In this document: piece after piece, positions 1 to 4,948 of the stretch
Position numbering within the stretch: position 1 is the stretch's first letter
Layout: every line of letters starts with the position of its first letter
NCBI GenBank assembly: GCA_024640385.1
Contig: JAHEFC010000076.1
Span: 5,977 to 12,505 of the forward strand
Source: Sphingobacteriales bacterium
GTDB taxonomy: Bacteria; Bacteroidota; Bacteroidia; Chitinophagales; Chitinophagaceae
Direction of reading: 5' to 3'
DNA length: 6,529 nt
Made by a program: the position numbers and the translations under genes
Notes under the pieces: generated by a model
What the model saw: only the letters and a program-made list of their open reading frames with translations
Databases searched by the model: none
What the model was told of the DNA's origin: nothing

Positions 1-1772
1 CCATCGATACCAGAACGGGCAAGGTCATCTGGACATTTGATCCGGAGGTCCCGGGAAGGTTTGGGCAGAAAGCATGTTGTGATGTAGTGAACAGGGGTGT
101 TGCATTGTATAAAGGCAAGGTATACGTTGGCGTGATAGATGGAAGATTGATCGCTCTTGATGCAGCCCAGGGCAAACCGGTATGGGAGATCTGGACTGTT
201 GACACCACTAAAAAATATACGATCACAGGTGCACCCCGGGTTGTAAAGGGTAAAGTGATCATTGGCAATGGCGGGGCGGAGTTTGGCGTGCGTGGATATA
301 TTACGGCGTATGACGCAGAAACCGGGAAACAGGCCTGGAGGTTTTATACCGTCCCCGGCGATCCTTCCAAACCATTTGAATCGAAGGCCCTGGAGATGGC
401 CGCAAAAACCTGGAACGGGCAATGGTGGAACTATGGAGGTGGAGGAACCTGCTGGGATGCCATGGCATATGACCCGGATCTCAATTTATTTTATGTAGGT
501 ACGGGCAATGGGTCACCGTGGAACAGGGACCATAGGAGCCCGGGCGGGGGCGATAACCTTTTTCTATCTTCTATAGTTGCACTGAATCCTGATAATGGTG
601 AATACATGTGGCATTACCAGACAACACCCGGTGACAACTGGGATTTCACTGCTACCCAACAGCTGACGCTGGCTGACCTGGAGATAAACGGGAAGATGCG
701 GAAAGTGATCATGCAGGCGCCGAAGAATGGTTTCTTTTACGTGATTGACCGTACAAATGGAGAGTTTATTTCGGCGAAGCCTTTTACCTATATGAACTGG
801 GCTGTTGGGATGACGCCGGAGGGCAGGCCGATCGAGAGCAGTTTTGCGCGGTTGAAAGACATGAATGTGGAGATCTTCCCAAATTTCGATGGAGGTCACA
901 ACTGGCATCCCATGGCATTCAACCTGAAGAACAAGCTGATGTATATCCCCGCGCGCGTTACATCATTTCCCTATGGGTTTGATTCTGCCTGGCAGTTTGG
1001 GAAGCTGGCAGAATATGGATCAGGCTCTGGCTGGAATCTGGGGGGTGATATCAATATGTCTAAACCCTTCAGAACAGACTCCAGTGCTCCCAAAGAACAA
1101 CAATATGGTTTTCTACTGGCATGGGATCCCGTTAAGCAGAAGGAAGTATGGCGCGTAAAACATAATTTTCACTGGAACGGTGGAGTGGTAACAACGGCCG
1201 GGGGACTGGTATTCGAAGGTTCTGGTGATGGAAATCTCTCAGCGTATGATGGCGATGATGGCAAGCTGTTATGGCAGGTGAATGTTGGTACAGGTGTTAT
1301 TGCACCTCCTATCAGTTATATGGTTGATGGGGTTCAATATATCAGTTTCCAGGTAGGCTGGGGAGGTTCTAATGCAGCACTATGGGAGAAAGCTACTCCC
1401 GATGTTCATACTGCTCATATTTATACATTCAAATTGGATGGTAAATCTAAGATGCCTGTTATGCAGCCCATGCAGCAGCCGGTCCCATTGAATATTGATT
1501 ATCCAGGTACGAAAGCTGAAATAAGCAGGGGTGGTGAAATTTATCTTCAATACTGTATGCCATGTCATGGAGGGATAGATAAGAATTATGGGGCATTGCC
1601 GGATCTCGGGCACATGCAGAAAGTGAAGTTCGATATCATGGACAGCATCGTCTTGAAAGGAATGCTTGAGCCAATTGGTATGCCGAATTTTGGCAATAAA
1701 TTATCTGCCCATGATCTCGACCTTCTGAAAAAATACATTGTTGCCCAGGCAAAACTGATTGGTCGCAATTAG
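1..1772 (+). CDS. PQQ-dependent quinohemoprotein alcohol dehydrogenase (5' truncated by window edge)
   Basis: The first full codon is at base 3 and the frame runs 589 codons to TAA at 1770-1772. A GTG at 87 is internal, because conserved sequence precedes it, including the vicinal Cys-Cys (75-80, fragment residues 25-26) typical of PQQ alcohol dehydrogenases. Propeller motifs of the form A-x-D-x-x-T-G-K-x-x-W recur: IDTRTGKVIW, LIALDAAQGKPVW, ITAYDAETGKQAW, IVALNPDNGEYMW and LSAYDGDDGKLLW. By family comparison the PQQ/metal site is Glu93 (GAEFGVRG), Asn169 (TGNGSPWN) and catalytic Asp214 (NWDFT), with Lys241 (APKNGFF) near the quinone. A linker leads to a cytochrome c domain with CMPCH (1554-1568) and a probable axial Met560 (IGMPNF, 1680-1682). 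This is the type II fused quinohemoprotein layout, about 690-720 residues in the family, so roughly 100-130 residues including the signal peptide lie upstream. It should oxidise alcohols in the periplasm and pass electrons through heme to the respiratory chain. The substrate cannot be read from sequence. Confidence 0.95.
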   Translation, partial: IDTRTGKVIWTFDPEVPGRFGQKACCDVVNRGVALYKGKVYVGVIDGRLIALDAAQGKPVWEIWTVDTTKKYTITGAPRVVKGKVIIGNGGAEFGVRGYITAYDAETGKQAWRFYTVPGDPSKPFESKALEMAAKTWNGQWWNYGGGGTCWDAMAYDPDLNLFYVGTGNGSPWNRDHRSPGGGDNLFLSSIVALNPDNGEYMWHYQTTPGDNWDFTATQQLTLADLEINGKMRKVIMQAPKNGFFYVIDRTNGEFISAKPFTYMNWAVGMTPEGRPIESSFARLKDMNVEIFPNFDGGHNWHPMAFNLKNKLMYIPARVTSFPYGFDSAWQFGKLAEYGSGSGWNLGGDINMSKPFRTDSSAPKEQQYGFLLAWDPVKQKEVWRVKHNFHWNGGVVTTAGGLVFEGSGDGNLSAYDGDDGKLLWQVNVGTGVIAPPISYMVDGVQYISFQVGWGGSNAALWEKATPDVHTAHIYTFKLDGKSKMPVMQPMQQPVPLNIDYPGTKAEISRGGEIYLQYCMPCHGGIDKNYGALPDLGHMQKVKFDIMDSIVLKGMLEPIGMPNFGNKLSAHDLDLLKKYIVAQAKLIGRN

Positions 1773-1814
1773 TATGATCAATAAATAAGATATATCCAAC
1801 AGGCCATTTACGAT

Positions 1815-1836
1815 ACAATGAGTTAAGTCATTGTTT
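1815..1836 (+). terminator. Weak terminator-like hairpin after the dehydrogenase gene
   Basis: ACAATGA (1815-1821) and TCATTGT (1828-1834) form a perfect 7-bp stem around a 6-base loop. Only a short T-run follows (TTT, 1834-1836, its first T shared with the stem). The stem is A/T-rich, so this may be a weak terminator or chance. It sits in the 105-base gap, the largest in the window and the most natural transcription-unit boundary. I see no convincing Bacteroidota promoter (TTG about 20 bases before TAnnTTTG) downstream of it. Confidence 0.3.
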
Positions 1837-1866
1837 ATAAAAATGTATAAGGTTAAATTGTAAAAT

Positions 1867-1877
1867 AACCTTTGAAA
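1867..1877 (+). promoter_or_regulatory. Conserved AACC leader element, first propeller gene
   Basis: AACC ends exactly 8 bases before the ATG at 1878. The same AACC at the same distance precedes the starts at 2906 and 3944. It is not a Shine-Dalgarno sequence. It may be a duplication remnant or a translation-related element, and it helps fix the start codons. Confidence 0.3.
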
Positions 1878-2870
1878 ATGAAAAGCCATCTTGCTTTTGC
1901 TTTGGTGGCTGTAGCAACACTAGCCGCCTGCAGTAAGGAAGACTTACAACCCGTCCAACCTTCATTGTCAACAAATTCTTTACTGGTAGCCACAGTCTGG
2001 GATATGCCAACCAATTCTTTCCGGTTGGTCAGGTATAATATCAGTGGTGCACTGGGCGGAGAACCGTTCATCAACCGGAGTTTTTCCACAGCCATGTCTT
2101 TCGATGCATATCCTGATATTAATGAAAGGGGTGATAAGCTGGTATATATCGGGAATGATTCCATATATGTTATGGATGTTGAGACCGGGAGCAGCACATT
2201 TATTTACCGGCATGAACATTCACTGATCGATCTGCCTAAGATATCAGAAGATGGTACCAGGATAACCTTTTCTGAATACAATCCTTTGTATCAGCGGCGG
2301 GATGTTTATGTGATGGCTGCCATTCCGGGTGCGATACCAGTGAATATCACCCGGAATGCACCCGGATATTATTCTTCCTATCCTGTTTTCAATGCAGATG
2401 CAACAAAGCTCGCATTTACAAAAGGCAACGGTGAGGACGATGGCATTTATGTCTCGGACCTGGAAGGGGAAAATACGGTGAGGATTTCGGAGGCGCATAG
2501 TGCCAGGAATATTGATTGTGAACCTTTGTTTACGAAAGATGGTAATGGTTTGATCTATGCATCGGACCGGTTCAACCAGGGTGACTGGCCTTTTGAACTG
2601 GTGGTCTCCGGCATAGGAGAAGGTGCTGAAACTTCATGTACCCGTTTGACAACATTGAAAAACCTGGGGTTGAATGTGGCTTTGCATCCCACTTTCTCTG
2701 TTGACGGCAAAACCCTGTATTTCTATGGGTATTCCGATACCCGGGGCTCTTTCATTTACAGCATGCCGCTTCCTGGAGGTAAGCCAGTTAAACTGGCTGC
2801 CTGCATGCTTGGTTCTGATGAAGTGATCGTTGGTCTGAACTATGTAAACAAAATCCAAGCGGGCCGTTGA
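1878..2870 (+). CDS. Surface lipoprotein, TolB/PD40-like six-bladed beta-propeller (paralog 1)
   Basis: The chosen start is ATG 1878 (330 residues), not the in-frame TTG at 1872, because it puts the lipobox LAAC at residues 15-18 as in the paralogs. Lys2, a hydrophobic stretch (5-17) and Cys18 make a signal peptidase II signal. Cys18-Ser-Lys-Glu-Asp follows, matching the Bacteroidota surface-export pattern. A short tether (21-34) leads to six blade-like units: about 35-57, 78-105, 118-151, 167-199, 214-250 and 270-303. Several carry the PD40 pattern of Asp/Gly turn, hydrophobic strand and I/V-Y-V-x-D, for example INERGDKLVY with SIYVMD, and FNADATKLAF with GIYVSD. The last strand EVIVGLNYV probably closes the ring. 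Family propellers of this kind bind proteins or glycans, and no catalytic residues are recognisable. The next gene begins 35 bases downstream with no terminator between. The specific function is unknown; the propeller fold is a pattern-based call. Confidence 0.87.
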   Translation: MKSHLAFALVAVATLAACSKEDLQPVQPSLSTNSLLVATVWDMPTNSFRLVRYNISGALGGEPFINRSFSTAMSFDAYPDINERGDKLVYIGNDSIYVMDVETGSSTFIYRHEHSLIDLPKISEDGTRITFSEYNPLYQRRDVYVMAAIPGAIPVNITRNAPGYYSSYPVFNADATKLAFTKGNGEDDGIYVSDLEGENTVRISEAHSARNIDCEPLFTKDGNGLIYASDRFNQGDWPFELVVSGIGEGAETSCTRLTTLKNLGLNVALHPTFSVDGKTLYFYGYSDTRGSFIYSMPLPGGKPVKLAACMLGSDEVIVGLNYVNKIQAGR

Positions 2871-2890
2871 TTCTCAGGTACACACTAATG

Positions 2891-2968
2891 TTGAAACCTA
2901 AGATGATGAAACGCCTACTTACCATTGCATTACTGGTCTCTGCTATATTGGCCAGTTGCAGCAAAGAT
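2891..2968 (+). repeat. Diverged direct repeat, copy 1: leader and signal-peptide region
   Basis: This 78-base segment spans 15 bases before the start codon and the signal-peptide codons of the second propeller gene. It aligns without gaps to 3929-4006, 1038 bases downstream, with 60 of 78 bases identical by hand count, including an 18-base exact match (2933-2950). It is part of the gene duplication, not a mobile element. Confidence 0.7.
2894..2905 (+). promoter_or_regulatory. Conserved AACC leader element, second propeller gene
   Basis: AAACC (2894-2898) ends 8 bases before ATG 2906, at the spacing seen upstream of 1878 and 3944. No purine-rich ribosome-binding site is present. An in-frame ATG at 2903 and another at 2888 are alternative starts. 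Confidence 0.3.
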
Positions 2969-3871
2969 GAAACGCCGCCACCGGCGTCGCCTTCGCCTTA
3001 CCTGGTTCTGACTGTACTTGATCTTAGTGCAGGCAATTTCAAACTTGTAAAGTATAATACCGATGGCACGGGCGAGGCTGCGTTCATTGCCAGCACAATT
3101 GACATTGGTAATGAATACGCAGTTCCGGCTGTAAGTCCAAAAGGTAAAAAAGTGGTTTATTGTGAAGGTGCGATACTAAAATTGATGGATGTAAAAACAG
3201 GAGCAACTACAAATGTTTACACCCATGGCAATTCAGATATAGGCTCTCCTGCTTTTAGTGCAGACGAATCCAAGATCGTTTTCTCAGCTTCTCCAACAGG
3301 TGATGAGCGTGGTGACCTTTATATTGTGAACGCGGCTCAAAATGCAACACCCGTGAAGATCACAAGCAATGAACTTGGATTTGTGTCTTTTTATGCCCGA
3401 TTCAGTACCGATGGGAGCAAGCTCACTTTTGCATCTGGTCATTGGGATGATGCCGGTGTATATGTTTCCGATCTGCAGGGAAATAATATGGTCCGTGTTT
3501 CTGAAAACCACCAGTCAGGTGATGACGATGTATACCCGGTTTTCACAGTTGATGGAAGCAAAGTGATATACAGTTCATCAAAGTATGGGCAGAATAATGA
3601 AACCTATGACCTCGTTATGTCTTCAGTTGCTGCAGGTGCAGAGGGAACAGGTACCAGGATGTTTGATGGTACTGTCGCAGGTATTCCTGTTTCTGAGTAT
3701 CCGGTCATTTCTACCGATGGACTTTTTGTTTATTTCATAGGAACTGACGCAGCTGGTGCTCAGAGTATTTATAAGGTTTCTGTAGCAGGGGGAACTCCGA
3801 CGAAGCTTAAAACTGTAATTGCAGATCAAACTGCAGGATGGGTGATGAACCTTGCCTATGTTCAGGAGTGA
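2906..3871 (+). CDS. Surface lipoprotein, TolB/PD40-like six-bladed beta-propeller (paralog 2)
   Basis: ATG 2906 gives 321 residues, puts the anchor cysteine at residue 18 as in the neighbours, and aligns with the start of paralog 3. ATG 2903 and 2888 are in-frame alternatives. The signal peptide MKRLLTIALLVSAILASC is followed by Ser-Lys-Asp-Glu, the expected surface-export signal. A 13-residue Pro/Ser tether (TPPPASPSPY) leads to six blade units at about 33-54, 73-102, 113-147, 163-196, 210-246 and 265-298. Clear PD40-type pieces are FSADESKIVF, FSTDGSKLTF with GVYVSDLQGN, FTVDGSKVIY and SIYKVSVAGG. The terminal strand GWVMNLAYV is the likely ring closer and matches the ends of the other two paralogs. 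Blades 4-6 resemble paralog 1 most obviously (VYVSDLQGNNMVRVSE against IYVSDLEGENTVRISE). It probably binds a protein or glycan at the cell surface; the ligand is unknown. A strong hairpin follows 22 bases after the stop. Confidence 0.88.
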   Translation: MKRLLTIALLVSAILASCSKDETPPPASPSPYLVLTVLDLSAGNFKLVKYNTDGTGEAAFIASTIDIGNEYAVPAVSPKGKKVVYCEGAILKLMDVKTGATTNVYTHGNSDIGSPAFSADESKIVFSASPTGDERGDLYIVNAAQNATPVKITSNELGFVSFYARFSTDGSKLTFASGHWDDAGVYVSDLQGNNMVRVSENHQSGDDDVYPVFTVDGSKVIYSSSKYGQNNETYDLVMSSVAAGAEGTGTRMFDGTVAGIPVSEYPVISTDGLFVYFIGTDAAGAQSIYKVSVAGGTPTKLKTVIADQTAGWVMNLAYVQE

Positions 3872-3891
3872 CTGTTTTAAGCAGAAATATC

Positions 3892-3923
3892 AGGCAGCGG
3901 AACATTGTTCCGCTGCTTTGTTC
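3892..3923 (+). terminator. Intergenic hairpin with short T-run (terminator or attenuator)
   Basis: GCAGCGGAAC (3894-3903) and GTTCCGCTGC (3907-3916) form a perfect 10-bp G/C-rich stem with a 3-base ATT loop. The stem can be extended by a G-T and an A-T pair, and TTTGTT follows the 3' arm. It lies in the 72-base gap between the second and third propeller genes, and the gaps at 2871-2905 and 4937-4948 have nothing similar. The T-run is short and interrupted, so partial termination or 3'-end protection of the upstream mRNA is as likely as full termination. No promoter for the downstream gene is evident. Confidence 0.6.
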
Positions 3924-3928
3924 GGACC

Positions 3929-4006
3929 TTAAAACCAAATGAAATGAAACGCCTTTTTACAGTTACATTGCTGGTCTCTGCTATATTGACCGGTTGTACA
4001 AAGGAC
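3929..4006 (+). repeat. Diverged direct repeat, copy 2: leader and signal-peptide region
   Basis: This is the partner of 2891-2968. The 54 bases from ATG through the anchor-cysteine codon match at 45 positions, and the exact 18-base core is at 3971-3988. Similarity extends weakly into the untranslated leader and falls off in the linker, where this copy has gained extra proline-rich codons. Confidence 0.7.
3931..3943 (+). promoter_or_regulatory. Conserved AACC leader element, third propeller gene
   Basis: AAAACC (3931-3936) ends 8 bases before ATG 3944, the same spacing as in the two upstream paralogs. It lies just after the intergenic hairpin. An out-of-frame ATG at 3939 lies between the element and the start. 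Confidence 0.3.
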
Positions 4007-4936
4007 GACACACTGGCTCCTTACACCCCATATCAGCCTCCCGAAGATACTACGAAGCCGCCCACACCAAGCCAGGCCCCTTACGGCACAGTTGATGCCC
4101 CTTACCTGGTGGTTTCTTTACTGGACTACGAACATTCACAGTTTAAAATGGAGAAATACAAGTTAGATGGTTCTTTCAGGGCTGGTCTACTGGACGATTA
4201 CTTTACGGGGAATCATTTTATTGACAACCCCGACTTCTCTGCTAAAGGAGATAAATTATGCTATGCGGAAGGCCCGGGTATATATATCCTCGATGTGAAT
4301 TCGAGACAAAAGCAAGAGGTTATTGGCAATGTTGGAGGTTTGGAGTCAACCGAAATGAGTCCTGATGGTTCAAGAATTGCCTATCTCAATTGGAACGGTG
4401 ATTTTACACTGGATCTGAATGTGGTGGGTAGCTCAGGTGAATCCACCCCCTTGAAACTCACGAATTTTGAGAATACATTTTCCAGTGCAGGTCCTCCTTC
4501 GTTCAGTCCCAATGGCAATAGGATCGCATATTCTGAATACCCGGATATAGTGGTATCAGACTGGGATGGCAGGAATAAAGTAAAAGTATATCAGAGTGAA
4601 GGTGGTGTCGACTGGGCCATTTTTCCCATTTTCAACGATGATGGCACCAGGCTGATTTATTTTTTACACCTCGATTATGGAATTGATGCGATCGTGACTT
4701 CTGATGTCCGTGAAGGTGCAGGCAGTGAGTGGACACTCATTGGAAATCTGACCAGCCAGGGAATATCTGATCCCATTTATCCGGTTCTTTCTGATGACAT
4801 GAGCACTATCTACTTCATAGCCGGATCCAATATTTACAAGATCCCGCTTGCTGGTGGTTTGGCTACAAAAGTGGCAGCGAATACTATAGGGTCAAATAGT
4901 TGGACGATTGTTGGATTGGATTTTGTTGAGCGGTGA
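3944..4936 (+). CDS. Surface lipoprotein, TolB/PD40-like beta-propeller with long Pro-rich tether (paralog 3)
   Basis: ATG 3944 (330 residues) aligns with paralog 2. The frame extends upstream to a TTG at 3905, but that overlaps the hairpin and is unlikely. The signal peptide MKRLFTVTLLVSAILTGC ends at Cys18 and is followed by Thr-Lys-Asp-Asp, again the surface-export pattern. Residues 22-54 form a Pro/Thr/Tyr-rich tether with Ala-Pro-Tyr three times (25-27, 46-48, 52-54), about 22 residues longer than in paralog 2. Six blade units follow: about 55-76, 95-120, 136-168, 184-212, 226-258 and 278-308. Characteristic pieces are MSPDGSRIAY, FSPNGNRIAY with DIVVSDWDG, FNDDGTRLIY and NIYKIPLAGG. The closing strand is WTIVGLDFV. 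It is more divergent from the other two than they are from each other. The role is inferred as binding or scaffolding at the outer-membrane surface. The beta-helix gene begins 12 bases after its stop, suggesting co-transcription. Confidence 0.87.
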   Translation: MKRLFTVTLLVSAILTGCTKDDTLAPYTPYQPPEDTTKPPTPSQAPYGTVDAPYLVVSLLDYEHSQFKMEKYKLDGSFRAGLLDDYFTGNHFIDNPDFSAKGDKLCYAEGPGIYILDVNSRQKQEVIGNVGGLESTEMSPDGSRIAYLNWNGDFTLDLNVVGSSGESTPLKLTNFENTFSSAGPPSFSPNGNRIAYSEYPDIVVSDWDGRNKVKVYQSEGGVDWAIFPIFNDDGTRLIYFLHLDYGIDAIVTSDVREGAGSEWTLIGNLTSQGISDPIYPVLSDDMSTIYFIAGSNIYKIPLAGGLATKVAANTIGSNSWTIVGLDFVER

Positions 4937-4948
4937 AAAATTAGTGAA

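Noticed and set aside
87..89. GTG as start of the dehydrogenase
   Set aside because: The frame is open to the window edge, and the upstream codons encode conserved family sequence (TGKVIW and the Cys-Cys pair), so this valine is internal.
564..908. 114-codon minus-strand open frame inside the dehydrogenase gene
   Set aside because: It lies opposite well-conserved catalytic sequence and its translation shows no recognisable domain; it is a shadow frame.
1867..1874. AACCTTTG as a Bacteroidota -7 promoter element (TAnnTTTG)
   Set aside because: The first base does not match, no TTG lies about 20 bases upstream, and transcription would start at or after the ATG at 1878.
1853..2197. Minus-strand open frames across the start of paralog 1
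   Set aside because: They overlap the lipoprotein signal and first blades on the other strand and have no recognisable domain; they are shadow frames.
2867..2905. TTG 2867 or ATG 2888 as the start of paralog 2, overlapping or close to the previous stop
   Set aside because: They lengthen the signal-peptide n-region and break the Cys18 spacing shared by all four lipoproteins. ATG 2888 cannot be fully excluded.
2891..4006. Direct repeats as evidence of an insertion sequence or recombination site
   Set aside because: They coincide with the leader and signal-peptide codons of paralogous genes, with no transposase or terminal inverted repeats; gene duplication explains them.
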